From Burkholderia sp. SRS-46 (GTDB lineage: Bacteria > Pseudomonadota > Gammaproteobacteria > Burkholderiales > Burkholderiaceae): a stretch of DNA of 64,000 nt. Of this stretch, positions 1 to 8,643 are shown piece after piece. Positions within the stretch are counted from its first letter, which is position 1; each line of letters begins with the position of its first letter. The notes below the pieces were generated by a model, which made no database searches, was not told the origin of the DNA, and saw only the letters and a list, made by a program, of their open reading frames with translations. The position numbers were made by a program, and so were the translations under genes. The stretch spans positions 558,001 through 622,000 of the forward strand of contig NZ_PTXL01000001.1 of NCBI RefSeq assembly GCF_004343775.1. Reading direction: 5' to 3'.

Positions 1-2
1 AC

Positions 3-134
3 ATCTACGACTTCTACAAGATTCCGGGCGAAGAGCAGAACGTCGTGTTCAACTTCTTCGTGCTCGCGCTGCTCACGTGGTCATACTTCGTGGTGTCGAT
101 CTATCACGCGTATTGCGCGCTGGAGCGTGCCTGA
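3..134 (+). CDS. Membrane protein, C-terminal end only (partial)
   Basis: The window opens inside this gene; only the last 43 codons before the TGA are visible. They contain one hydrophobic segment (about FFVLALLTWSYFVVSIY) preceded by a charged stretch with D, K, E and E, so the product probably ends with a membrane helix and a short tail ending in Leu-Glu-Arg-Ala. The family cannot be recognised from so little sequence. About 130 bases separate it from the TetR gene, so it is probably a separate unit from the operon that follows. Confidence 0.5.
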   Translation: MYDFYKIPGEEQNVVFNFFVLALLTWSYFVVSIYHAYCALERA

Positions 135-265
135 GGGGGAAGTGCTTCGTTTCGGCGGATGCCGGCGTATTGCACATGAGTAGCTTTCCTAATTGAATGA
201 ACGGAGGGCTGGACCGCGCTTCACCGCACGGATCACCTTCGTCGACGGCAGTCGAGGTTACGCCC

Positions 266-886
266 ATGACACCGACACGCATGACCCGGGAGGCGCGCCG
301 GAACCAGACGCGTGAGCGGCTGCTGAGCGCCGCACGGACGAGCTTTCTGACGAAGGGGTGTGCGGCCACGAGCGTCGAGGACATCGCGACGGCGGCCGGC
401 TACACGCGCGGCGCGTTCTACGCGAACTTCCGCAGCAAGACGGCATTGCTGCTCGAGCTGCTCGACCACGATCACGCTGAAATCGAGGCGGAACTGCAGC
501 GGATCTTCGAGGCCGGTGGCGCGCGCGAGGCGCTGGAGCGACGGGTGCTCACGTACTATCGCCAGCTCTATCGCGAGCGCGAGTCGTTCCTGATCTGGAT
601 GGAAGCGAAGCTGCAGGCGGTGCGTGATGCGCGCTTCCGCGTGCATTTCAATGCGTTCATGGGAAAGCGGCAGGCACGCATGACGGCCTGCATCCGGGCG
701 TTTGCCGAGCGCACCGGCGCGTCGCCGCCGCTGCCCGCCGACGTGCTGGCGATCGGCTTGATGGGGCTGTGCGACGGCGTGCAGCTCTGCTACGCGGCCG
801 ATCCGCAGCGCGTGACGGACGAGCTGGCCGATGCGGTGCTGGCCGGCTTTTTCGCGCGCACGATGTTCGATCGTCCGTCCGACTGA
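266..886 (+). CDS. TetR/AcrR family transcriptional regulator
   Basis: This is a DNA-binding repressor or activator of the TetR family, about 206 residues. The N-terminal helix-turn-helix is clear: TRERLLSAARTSFLTKG, then VEDIATAAGYTRGAFYANF and a following K, the family signature. The C-terminal half is the variable ligand and dimer domain. An in-frame ATG exists at 197, but the ATG at 266 has GAGGT 9 bases upstream and gives the usual TetR N-terminus, so it is preferred. The gene lies just upstream of the first copy of a control element found three times in this window, and a second TetR gene (17884) lies upstream of the third copy. Control of the downstream catabolic operons is likely but inferred from position only. 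Confidence 0.88.
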   Translation: MTPTRMTREARRNQTRERLLSAARTSFLTKGCAATSVEDIATAAGYTRGAFYANFRSKTALLLELLDHDHAEIEAELQRIFEAGGAREALERRVLTYYRQLYRERESFLIWMEAKLQAVRDARFRVHFNAFMGKRQARMTACIRAFAERTGASPPLPADVLAIGLMGLCDGVQLCYAADPQRVTDELADAVLAGFFARTMFDRPSD

Positions 887-958
887 TTGCGCGGTAACGC
901 CCTTCGATCCCGGTGAAGCGATGCGGGTTTTCCCGCGCGAGATTCGCAGCATGGACAG

Positions 959-976
959 GACAGGGAATACCCGGTC
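959..976 (+). promoter_or_regulatory. Control element copy 1, proximal hairpin/dyad
   Basis: GACAGGG-AATA-CCCGGTC is an inverted repeat with one mismatch, followed by a T-rich run (977-988). It has the shape of a Rho-independent terminator for the TetR gene. However, the same sequence recurs at 11977 and 18589, each time 20-21 bases before a second palindrome, so it may be part of a joint regulatory module. Confidence 0.6.
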
Positions 977-994
977 TTTTTCTTTTTTATATTT

Positions 995-1007
995 TTGTCA
1001 TCATGAC
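995..1007 (+). promoter_or_regulatory. Control element copy 1, GTCAT-C-ATGAC palindrome and possible -35
   Basis: GTCATCATGAC (997-1007) is a perfect 5-1-5 palindrome overlapping TTGTCA (995-1000), which could serve as a -35 box. It is identical in the copies at 12016 and 18629 and is followed in all three by CTA and a related AT-rich stretch. It lies about 85 bases before the dioxygenase start. It is probably an operator; the protein that binds it is not known. Confidence 0.55.
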
Positions 1008-1091
1008 CTAACATTAGCAACATGTTCTACTAAGGGCGTGGCCGGACGCATCGGTGGCCGGGCTGCCATTTGATTAATCAGGAGATGACCG

Positions 1092-1925
1092 ATGGATGAA
1101 GCTAAACGCAAGGCATTCGCAGAGGATGGGGCGGTTCTGATCGAAGGCCTTCTCAACGAAGAACAGCTGGCGATGTGCCGCGCGGCATACGACTGGGGTA
1201 TCGAAAACCCCGGGCCGATGGCCTCCACGCTCTTGAACGGATCCGAGTCCAGATCGCACGTCGACAACGCGAATCCGTATGCAAAGGAACGGCTCGACGA
1301 ACTGGTCAGCCAACTGCCGCTCGGCAAACTGTATGCAGAACTGTGGGGCTCCACGAACGTCTGGTATTTCGCCGAGGAACTCTTTCTCAAGCGGGGAGGC
1401 AAGGGTGCGCGCTCGCTGTGGCACCAGGACACGTCGTACCTGCCGTGGCAAGGGATGCACTTCGGCAACGCGTGGATCAGCTTCGAGGCCGTCCCGAAGC
1501 GCAACGCGCTGGAGATCATCCGGGGCTCGCATCGCGGCGTGCGCCATGACGGCACCACGTTCCAGAATGCCGAGGATCCCACCGAGCCGCTGCATGGCGG
1601 CGGCGTGTGGCCGCGGATGCCGGACATCGAAGCCGAGCGTCGCGCCGACCCGAATGCGTACGACGTCATGTCGTGGGCGACGAAGCCGGGCGACGTGTTG
1701 CTGCTGCATCCCGGCGTGCTGCATGGCGGCGGGATGGTCGATCGCGACTTCCCGGACCGCAACACGCTCGTGCTGCGCTTCTTCGGCGACGACGCGACCT
1801 TCAGCCCGCTTCCGGAGAACAGCGCGTCGGGCTTCACGCCGGCGGGCATCCTGTTCGTCGAGGAGCTGATGTCGCTGAAGGCCGGCGAGCCGTTCCGCGC
1901 CCCCTGTTTCCGTCAACTCGTCTGA
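1092..1925 (+). CDS. Phytanoyl-CoA dioxygenase (PhyH) family Fe(II)/2-oxoglutarate oxygenase
   Basis: A 277-residue non-haem iron oxygenase expected to hydroxylate an organic substrate using 2-oxoglutarate and O2. The metal triad is visible: H111 and D113 in LWHQDTSYLPW and H211 in LHPGVLHGGG, with R229 in LVLRFF as the likely 2-oxoglutarate anchor. There is no signal peptide, so it is cytoplasmic. It is the first gene of operon A; GGAG lies just before the start and the RidA-fold gene follows after 18 bases. PhyH proteins act on acyl-CoAs, amines, phosphonates and ectoine, so the substrate cannot be read from the sequence. The neighbourhood favours a lipid-like or amine substrate. Confidence 0.85.
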   Translation: MDEAKRKAFAEDGAVLIEGLLNEEQLAMCRAAYDWGIENPGPMASTLLNGSESRSHVDNANPYAKERLDELVSQLPLGKLYAELWGSTNVWYFAEELFLKRGGKGARSLWHQDTSYLPWQGMHFGNAWISFEAVPKRNALEIIRGSHRGVRHDGTTFQNAEDPTEPLHGGGVWPRMPDIEAERRADPNAYDVMSWATKPGDVLLLHPGVLHGGGMVDRDFPDRNTLVLRFFGDDATFSPLPENSASGFTPAGILFVEELMSLKAGEPFRAPCFRQLV

Positions 1926-1943
1926 ACAAGGAGAATCAACGTC

Positions 1944-2357
1944 ATGGCAACGACCCACAAGCGGCAATCGATCATTCCGGCCGCGTTCCAGCCGTGGTAC
2001 GACGCCTACCATTTCGCGCCGGCCACACGCGTCGGCGACACGATCTGGGTATCCGGCCAGGTTGGGATCGGCGCGGACATGAAGCCCGGCAACGGCGTGC
2101 AGGAGCAGGCGGCGATCGCGTTCGAATCGCTGAAGATGATCCTGGCGGAGGCGGGCGCGAGTCTTGCGGACGTCGTCGAGCTGACCACCTTCCATACGGA
2201 CCTGCAGGCTGAAACCGAGACCTTCGCGGCGGTCAAGGATACGTACTTCCCGAACCGCTACCCGTCGTGGACCGCGGTCGGCGTGTCGCAGCTCGCGCTG
2301 CCGGAGTTGTGCGTCGAGATTCGCGCGGTGGCGGTAGCGGGGTCCGGCGCGGCCTGA
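1944..2357 (+). CDS. RidA/YjgF-fold protein lacking the catalytic arginine
   Basis: A 137-residue single-domain protein of the Rid (YjgF/YER057c/UK114) superfamily. Landmarks are GDTIWVSGQVG, the helix ending in LAEAGASLADVVELTTF, and the C-terminal strand VEIRAVAV. In archetypal RidA, the imine/enamine deaminase, an Arg sits in the segment aligned with YPSWTAVGV. Here that position is occupied by Ser-Trp (W109), which places the protein in an Arg-less Rid subgroup (Rid4-7 type) whose chemistry is poorly known. It is the second gene of operon A, 18 bases after the dioxygenase. Rid proteins often accompany flavin amine oxidases, and one is encoded further down this operon. Confidence 0.85.
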   Translation: MATTHKRQSIIPAAFQPWYDAYHFAPATRVGDTIWVSGQVGIGADMKPGNGVQEQAAIAFESLKMILAEAGASLADVVELTTFHTDLQAETETFAAVKDTYFPNRYPSWTAVGVSQLALPELCVEIRAVAVAGSGAA

Positions 2358-2627
2358 TCCGGCGGCCGGCGCGGCATCGCCCGACCGATTGCGTCGGCGA
2401 TGCCGTCTCCGGCCCGTAGCGGCCGGCCGCCGACCACCCGCCCAACCCGGTGCAAGCCGACGGAGCGCCTATGGAGTGAATCAGGTCTTTCCATCAGTGC
2501 CTGATGATGCAGCCAAAAAAGATCGTAATACTGATGTGTTGATGTGAAGAATGCGGGACACCGCGACAGCTTGCTTCAGGATCGACCGGCGTGGCCGGCG
2601 AATCAATGCGGAATCGGAAGGAGAACC

Positions 2628-3995
2628 ATGATGAAGAAGCACCAGATCGGAGCCGTGTCGGCCATTGCGGCGGCTTTGTGGGTTTTGACCGGGGCGGCTG
2701 TCGCGGCAGACGACCTCACGCCGGTGGGCGCCGAGCGCGGCGCGAGCAAGGACGGCTCGGTGCCGGCGTTTGCCGGCAGGCAGTCGCCGGAGCCGGGTTG
2801 GGAGTGGGGCAAGGTGCGCGCGGATTTCTGGAAGCACAAGAACGAGAAGCCGCTTTATTCGATCGACGCGGCGAACGTCGACAAGTACGCCGACAAGCTT
2901 TCGCCGGGCCAGATCGCGCTGGTCAAGCAGAAGAAGGGCTATCGGATGGACGTGTATCCGTCGCATCGCGAATGCCAGCTGCCGGACGTCGCCGAGCAGA
3001 ACTCGAAGGCGAACCTGACGGCCGCGAAACTGGATTCGGCAGGCGAGGAACTGGCGTCCGCCGTGTTGCCGGGTGTGCCGTTTCCGCAGCCGAAAAGCGG
3101 TGCGGAAGCGATCCTGAACTACGAAATGCGCTACCGGGGCGAGGGCATCGAGTGGGCGCAGACGGTGACCGCCATTTCCCCGCGCCCGGGCGGCGGCGAA
3201 TGGATCGACGCGGTCGGCCCGCAGTCGTATTACTTCCCGTCAGGCAAGCTCGGCAAGACTTCGCCGCAGGACGTGGCCCAGTTGAGCGCCGCGGTGTACT
3301 TTCAGATGAATTCGCCCGCGGCGCTGGCCGGGCAGGCGTTCGTGCAGCGTCAGTACTTCGACAAGGACTCGGAGACGTACTACTACTTCCCGGGCCAGCG
3401 GCGCGTGCGGCGCATGCCCGCCTACACGCACGATGCGCCGCTGATCGGCTTCGAGAACCAGTACCTGATCGACGAAGCGAACATGATCAACGGATCGCTC
3501 GACCGCTTCAACTGGAAGCTCGTCGGCAAGAAGGAAATGATCGTGCCTTACAACGCGTTCGGCATGTACAAATACAAGAGCAAGCTGCGCGACGTCGCGA
3601 CGCCGGACAGCATCGCCGCCGATCATCGCCGCTACGAGACGCATCGCGTCTGGGTGGTCGAGGCGACGGTCAAGCCGAGTGCGCGCCACGTGGCGTCGAA
3701 GAAGACCTTCTATCTCGACGAGGATAGCTGGCTCGCGCTGGTCGGCGAGGATTACGACGCGCAGGGCAAGCTGTGGAAGGTGCGGGAGAGCTACCCGATT
3801 CCCGTGTGGGAACTCGGCGGCACCTGCGACAGCGAGCCGCTCGCCCAGTACGACTTGATCAATGGCCGATACGTGTTCGATGCGTCGTCGATCGGTCAGG
3901 GCAAGGACATTCGCTATTACGAGAAGGCCAGCGATCCGCGCTTCAAGCCCGACTTCTTCACGGCGGAATCGTTGCGATCGGTCAGCGAACGCTGA
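2628..3995 (+). CDS. DUF1329 family outer-membrane/periplasmic protein
   Basis: A secreted protein of about 455 residues. A signal peptide is clear (positive start MMKKH, hydrophobic core AAALWVLTGAA, cleavage near AVA-AD). The ATG at 2628 has GAAGGAG upstream; an in-frame ATG at 2544 is less likely. DUF1329 proteins resemble LolB/LolA-like lipid carriers and usually occur with a DUF1302 outer-membrane protein and an RND permease, as here. That association suggests handling of a hydrophobic substrate in the envelope. About 270 bases separate it from the Rid gene; nothing recognisable was seen there, so an internal promoter is possible. Function is inferred from the family and neighbours. Confidence 0.85.
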   Translation: MMKKHQIGAVSAIAAALWVLTGAAVAADDLTPVGAERGASKDGSVPAFAGRQSPEPGWEWGKVRADFWKHKNEKPLYSIDAANVDKYADKLSPGQIALVKQKKGYRMDVYPSHRECQLPDVAEQNSKANLTAAKLDSAGEELASAVLPGVPFPQPKSGAEAILNYEMRYRGEGIEWAQTVTAISPRPGGGEWIDAVGPQSYYFPSGKLGKTSPQDVAQLSAAVYFQMNSPAALAGQAFVQRQYFDKDSETYYYFPGQRRVRRMPAYTHDAPLIGFENQYLIDEANMINGSLDRFNWKLVGKKEMIVPYNAFGMYKYKSKLRDVATPDSIAADHRRYETHRVWVVEATVKPSARHVASKKTFYLDEDSWLALVGEDYDAQGKLWKVRESYPIPVWELGGTCDSEPLAQYDLINGRYVFDASSIGQGKDIRYYEKASDPRFKPDFFTAESLRSVSER

Positions 3996-4073
3996 AGATC
4001 GTCGAATAAATAAATACGACAGCCGACGCGCGCCGACGCGCCGTCGGCATCCAGGTTTGGGTGAGGTGGGGCG

Positions 4074-5918
4074 ATGAAAGCGAAGATGATCGTTAGGCAT
4101 ACTACGGTGTCGATTGCTGTTCTGGGTGCGGCCACGTCGAGCGCATACGGCTACGATTTCACGACCGGGAACGGCGAGATCCAGGGTTCGTGGGTCACCA
4201 ATCTGACGGCGGGCGCGGGGATCCGGACCAAGAATCCGAGCTGCTCGCTGACCGGCGACCCGAACGCCCATGGCTGCGGGGCGGCGGCCAACACCAATCA
4301 ATGGGGGTTCGCCGACAACGGCGACCTGAACTACCGCAAGGGGCAGCCGTTCAGCACGTACATCAGCGCGACCAGCGAGCTGCTGCTGAAGATGCCGAGC
4401 CAGGGGCTGAAGTTCATGGTCCGCGGCACGGGCATGTATGACTTCATGGCGAAGAACACCGATCGCACGCCGCTGTCGAGCACCGCGGCCGCGCAGGTGG
4501 TCTACAACGCGCAAGTGCTCGACCTGTGGGCGCAGAAGGATTTCACGATCGACGGGCGCAACGCGCACGTGCGGCTCGGCAACCAGGTGATCAACTGGGG
4601 CGAGAGCATGTTCGCGCAAGGCGGCATCAACTCGACCAACTCGCTCGACACGCAGAAGCTGCTGATTCCGGGCTCGCAGTTGAAGCAGGCGCTGCTGCCT
4701 GCGCCGATGCTGAGCGTCGCCGCCGATCTGTCGCATGGGTTCAGCACCGAGGCGTACTACCAGTTCCAGTGGAACGGCAACCGCTACCCGCCGGTCGGCT
4801 CGTTCTGGTCGATCTCGAACAGCTTCGGCCGGGGCGCGGAACCGTTCACGTTCAACACGAGCAACCTCAACGTGACTGGCCCGAGCGCGGGCACGATCGC
4901 GAATGCGATCGGCGGGCCGGGCTCGGCGGGCAACCAGGGCACGCTCGACGGGATCCGGAACGGGCTCGTGAACGGCACCTACGCCGGCGCGCCGTTCAAC
5001 GACATCGGCATTCCGGTCTCGACCAAATTGCCGTCGAAGTACCGGCCGCAGTTCGGCGTGAAGTTCAACTATTCGCCGCGCTCGTTCGATGCGAACTTCG
5101 CGTTCTACTACGAGAACTACACCGACAAGTCGCCGGTGCTCGGGTTGCTGGCCAACGGGACGACGCAATGGTCGTATCTCGGCAACCGGCAGCTGTTCGG
5201 CGTTAGCGCGAACTTCGGGGTCGGCCCGTGGGCGATCGGCACCGAACTGTCGTACCGGCCGCGCGACGCGGTCGCGCTGTCGAGCTGCTTCGGCGCGGGC
5301 GGCCCGCTCGACATGAACACGAACGGCGTAACGGGTGTCGACTGCCAGCAGTGGGCCGACAAGAAGAAGTTCCAGCTCGATATCAACGGGCTGCTGGCGC
5401 TGACGCGCAGCGAGTATCCGTTTCTCAAGCTGATCGGCGCCGATACCGCGAACCTGACGTGGGAGCTGACGTGGATTCATTACCCGGGTCTGAATTCCAA
5501 CGGCGTCACGCGCACGATCAATGGGCAGACAGTCACGCAGGTGCCGGCGGCCGGCTATCTGCCGTGGCTGAACAACAACTCGGGGCTCGGCTATCCGATC
5601 GTCGCGGGGCAGGGCACGGCGAGCTCGGTCGGCGCGACCGTCGACTTCAACTGGACCTATGACGGCACGCTGATTCACGGCTGGCAGGTAACGCCGGGCG
5701 TGACGTTCTCGGACGGGCTCTACGGCTACACGCCGACGCTCACCGGGAACTACATGCAGGGCGCGAAATCGCTGAACGTCTATGTGCTGTTCAACCAGAA
5801 TCCGCCGAACTGGCAGGCGGGCATCAACTTCACGGCGTTCTTCGGCGGGCACCAGACGGTCGGGCAGCCATATGCGGATCGCAATTTCGTCGGGCTGTTC
5901 GTCACCCGGAATTTCTGA
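4074..5918 (+). CDS. DUF1302 family outer-membrane protein
   Basis: A 614-residue predicted beta-barrel. It has a signal peptide (MKAKMIVRHTTVSIAVLGA, cleavage near SAYG), alternating aromatic/polar strands and a C-terminal phenylalanine (LFVTRNF), the signature for outer-membrane insertion. Family members sit beside DUF1329 and RND genes in catabolic clusters for poorly soluble compounds and are thought to form the outer-membrane part of an uptake or export route. GAGGTGGGG lies upstream of the ATG. It is followed by the RND gene after 17 bases. The substrate is unknown. Confidence 0.85.
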   Translation: MKAKMIVRHTTVSIAVLGAATSSAYGYDFTTGNGEIQGSWVTNLTAGAGIRTKNPSCSLTGDPNAHGCGAAANTNQWGFADNGDLNYRKGQPFSTYISATSELLLKMPSQGLKFMVRGTGMYDFMAKNTDRTPLSSTAAAQVVYNAQVLDLWAQKDFTIDGRNAHVRLGNQVINWGESMFAQGGINSTNSLDTQKLLIPGSQLKQALLPAPMLSVAADLSHGFSTEAYYQFQWNGNRYPPVGSFWSISNSFGRGAEPFTFNTSNLNVTGPSAGTIANAIGGPGSAGNQGTLDGIRNGLVNGTYAGAPFNDIGIPVSTKLPSKYRPQFGVKFNYSPRSFDANFAFYYENYTDKSPVLGLLANGTTQWSYLGNRQLFGVSANFGVGPWAIGTELSYRPRDAVALSSCFGAGGPLDMNTNGVTGVDCQQWADKKKFQLDINGLLALTRSEYPFLKLIGADTANLTWELTWIHYPGLNSNGVTRTINGQTVTQVPAAGYLPWLNNNSGLGYPIVAGQGTASSVGATVDFNWTYDGTLIHGWQVTPGVTFSDGLYGYTPTLTGNYMQGAKSLNVYVLFNQNPPNWQAGINFTAFFGGHQTVGQPYADRNFVGLFVTRNF

Positions 5919-5935
5919 ATCGAAGGGGTCATGTC

Positions 5936-8296
5936 GTGCTTAATCGTTTAGTCAGCCGTCTGGAAGGGCTCTTCTTCGGTCATCGACGGATCGTGCTCGC
6001 GGCGATCGGCCTGTTCACTGTCGTGATGGCCGTATTCGCCGTGCAGCTGCGCATGGATGCCGGCTTCGAGAAGCAGATGCCGATCGGCCACGAGTACATC
6101 CGCACCTTCCAGCAATACCGGAACGATCTGCTCGGTGCGAACCGGATCACCGTCGTCGTGCGTGCGAAGCAGGGTTCGATCTGGTCGCCCGAGGGTTTGA
6201 CGCGGTTGTACAAGGTGACGCAGGCGGTCACCTATCTGCCGAACGTCGACCGGATCGGGGTGCGCTCGTTATGGACACCGAACGCCTTCGTCAACGAGAT
6301 CACCGACGAAGGGTTTCGCGCCGAGCCGATCATCTCGGGCACGATCACGCCCGACCAGTTGACGCCGGCGATCGTCGCGGAGATTCGTCATGCGACGACG
6401 CAGGGCGGCTACGTCGGCACGCTCGTGTCGCACGGCGAGGACAGCGCGATGATCACGGCCGAGCTGAACGAGCGCGATCGCGCGGGCAAGGTGCTCGATT
6501 ACGTGTCGTTCAATCATCTGCTGGAAGAGAAGATCCGCAAGCCGTTCGAGGACGCCGGCTACGAGATCCAGATCATCGGCTTCGCGAAGCAGATCGGCGA
6601 CATTGCGGATGGCGCGACCGCCGTGCTCGGATTCTGTGGCGTTGCGCTGCTGCTGACCGCGCTGGCCGTCTACTGGTATTGCCATTCGCTGCGCTTCACG
6701 GTGTTGCTGATCGCCTGCTCGCTGACGTCTTTGGTCTGGCAATTCGGCACACTGAAGCTGCTCGGTTTCGGGCTCGATCCGCTTGCGGTGCTGGTGCCGT
6801 TCCTGGTGTTCGCGATCGGTGTGTCGCATGGGGTGCAGCAGGTGAACTTCATCGTGCGTGAAATCTCGCACGGTCACAGCTCGTATGACGCAGCACGTCA
6901 CAGCTTCAGCGGCTTGCTGATCCCGGGCGTGCTGGCGCTGATCACTGCGTTCGTGTCGTTCATCACGCTGCTGCTGATTCCGATCCCGATGGTGCGCGAG
7001 CTGGCGATCACGGCGTCGCTCGGTGTCGCGTACAAGATCGTGACGAACCTGATTCTGCTGCCGGTCGCCGCCTCCTGCTTCAACTTCACGAAGGCGTATG
7101 CGGACAGCTCGCTGAAGCGAGCGGAGCGGCGGTCGGCGTGGCTGCGCGGATTGGCGCGCATCGCGCAACCGAAGTATGCCGGCGCAACCGTCGCGCTGAC
7201 GCTCGCGGTGTTCGCACTCGCGGCATGGCAAAGCCGCGATCGCGTGATCGGCACGTTGCAGCCGGGCGCGCCGGAGCTGCGCGCGGACGCGCGCTTCAAC
7301 TGCGACGCGACGTCGATCGCGGGCAACTACGACATGGGCCTCGACTGGCTGACGGTCGCGATCGAGTCGAAGGGCAACGCATGCGACAACCCTGCGGTCG
7401 GCCTGTACGAAGAAGACTTCACGGCCGCGATGCGCACCGAGCCGGGCGTGGTGTCGGCGCAGTCGTATTCGTCGCTGCTGCGCGCATACAACCAGGGCTA
7501 CAACGAAGGCTATCCGAAGATGAACGTGGTGCCGATCGCTGCCGAGAACTACGGAGCGGTGTCGGTGGACGTCGGGCGCATCAAGGGCTTCATGAAGGCC
7601 GATTGCAGCATGACGGCCGTGCACCTGTTCCTCACCGATCACAAGGCGACGACGATCAACCGCATCCTCGAAGACGTGAAGCAATACCGCGCGTCGCATC
7701 CGTTCCCGGGCATCACCGTGAGACTCGCGGCGGGCAACGCGGGCGTGCTCGCGGCGACGAACGACGAGGTGGAGAAGAGCGAGCTGCCGATGATGCTGTA
7801 CGTGTACGCGGCGATCCTGGTCCTCGTGTTCCTTGCCTACCGCGACTGGCGCGCGATGCTCGCGTGCTGCGTACCGCTGTCGGTGGCGACCTTCATCGGC
7901 TACTGGTTCATGAAGGAATTGCAGATCGGCCTGACGGTGGCGACGCTGCCGGTGATGGTTCTCGCAGTGGGGATCGGCGTCGACTACGCGTTCTACATCT
8001 ACAACCGGTTGCAGGTGCACCTCGCGGGTGGCCAGACCATCGTGAAGGCGGTGCAGCACGCGATGCTCGAAGTGGGCGTGGCGACGATCTTCACGGCGAT
8101 CACGCTGGCGATCGGCGTCGCGACCTGGAGCTTCTCGGCGCTGAAGTTCCAGGCCGACATGGGCAAGCTGCTCGCGTTCATGTTCCTCGTGAACCTGTTG
8201 ATGGCGATGACGGCGCTGCCCGCGCTCGCGTCCGTTCTCGAGCGCTGGTTCCCGCGTCGCACGCCGGCGCGTGCACCGGGCCTGTTCAGTCACTGA
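5936..8296 (+). CDS. MMPL/RND family transporter permease
   Basis: A 786-residue inner-membrane permease with the duplicated RND layout: TM1 near residues 17-36, a large periplasmic loop, five more helices (about 220-390), a second loop, and a final helix set (about 620-770). The conserved GVDYAFYIYNRL segment after helix 8 is typical. It starts at a GTG preceded by GAAGGGG; a nearby ATG is out of frame. With DUF1329 and DUF1302 it likely forms a trans-envelope machine for a hydrophobic molecule. It ends in PGLFSH, and a similar tail (SVLFSH) ends the next small ORF, a sign of local duplication. Direction of transport is unknown. Confidence 0.88.
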   Translation: MLNRLVSRLEGLFFGHRRIVLAAIGLFTVVMAVFAVQLRMDAGFEKQMPIGHEYIRTFQQYRNDLLGANRITVVVRAKQGSIWSPEGLTRLYKVTQAVTYLPNVDRIGVRSLWTPNAFVNEITDEGFRAEPIISGTITPDQLTPAIVAEIRHATTQGGYVGTLVSHGEDSAMITAELNERDRAGKVLDYVSFNHLLEEKIRKPFEDAGYEIQIIGFAKQIGDIADGATAVLGFCGVALLLTALAVYWYCHSLRFTVLLIACSLTSLVWQFGTLKLLGFGLDPLAVLVPFLVFAIGVSHGVQQVNFIVREISHGHSSYDAARHSFSGLLIPGVLALITAFVSFITLLLIPIPMVRELAITASLGVAYKIVTNLILLPVAASCFNFTKAYADSSLKRAERRSAWLRGLARIAQPKYAGATVALTLAVFALAAWQSRDRVIGTLQPGAPELRADARFNCDATSIAGNYDMGLDWLTVAIESKGNACDNPAVGLYEEDFTAAMRTEPGVVSAQSYSSLLRAYNQGYNEGYPKMNVVPIAAENYGAVSVDVGRIKGFMKADCSMTAVHLFLTDHKATTINRILEDVKQYRASHPFPGITVRLAAGNAGVLAATNDEVEKSELPMMLYVYAAILVLVFLAYRDWRAMLACCVPLSVATFIGYWFMKELQIGLTVATLPVMVLAVGIGVDYAFYIYNRLQVHLAGGQTIVKAVQHAMLEVGVATIFTAITLAIGVATWSFSALKFQADMGKLLAFMFLVNLLMAMTALPALASVLERWFPRRTPARAPGLFSH

Positions 8297-8327
8297 CACC
8301 TACGAACATCCTGACGGAGATTCAGTC

Positions 8328-8612
8328 ATGGTCAAGACGCTGGTTACCGGCGGTGCACTTTGCCTCGCCGCGGCGGTCCTCGCTCGATCCCATGGCGCTG
8401 TCGCGGACTGGACCACGCCGGCTCACACGATCGCGGCCGATGCACAACGCGTCGCGGTGCGCATCGGCACCGTCGACGAACCGGGCGTCGCTCCGTCGTC
8501 GAACGACGGCAACGCCGAGCGGCAGGCGGCAGCCATGCAGGTTGCGAACAAGCCGCCGACCGTTGCACTCGGCGTAGCGCAGTCGGGCTGGTCGGTTTTG
8601 TTCAGCCACTGA
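8328..8612 (+). CDS. Small chimeric exported protein; likely tandem-duplication remnant
   Basis: A 94-residue ORF with a signal-like N-terminus. Its first half (MVKTLVTGGALCLAAA, then ADWTTPAH and RIGTVDEPGV) aligns with the start of the next gene (MIKTLVACTALCAAAT, ADWAALPAH, RIVAVGEHGV). Its last residues (VLFSH) resemble the end of the upstream permease (GLFSH). The DNA around both stop codons and both starts is also alike. This order, propeller-gene head then permease tail, is what a tandem duplication spanning the permease/propeller-gene junction leaves behind. It may be translated but probably has no function of its own. An alternative start at 8271 overlaps the permease gene. Confidence 0.5.
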   Translation: MVKTLVTGGALCLAAAVLARSHGAVADWTTPAHTIAADAQRVAVRIGTVDEPGVAPSSNDGNAERQAAAMQVANKPPTVALGVAQSGWSVLFSH

Positions 8613-8643
8613 CGTCAGCGCACACCACTACAGAGACTCAACC

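Noticed and set aside
3240-5852. 870-codon open frame on the minus strand
   Set aside because: It runs antisense to the DUF1329 and DUF1302 genes, is dominated by Arg, Val and Ala, has no domain features, and is a typical antisense shadow in high-GC DNA.
6269-8299. 676-codon open frame on the minus strand
   Set aside because: It is antisense to the RND permease gene, full of Arg and His, with no ribosome-binding site or fold features.
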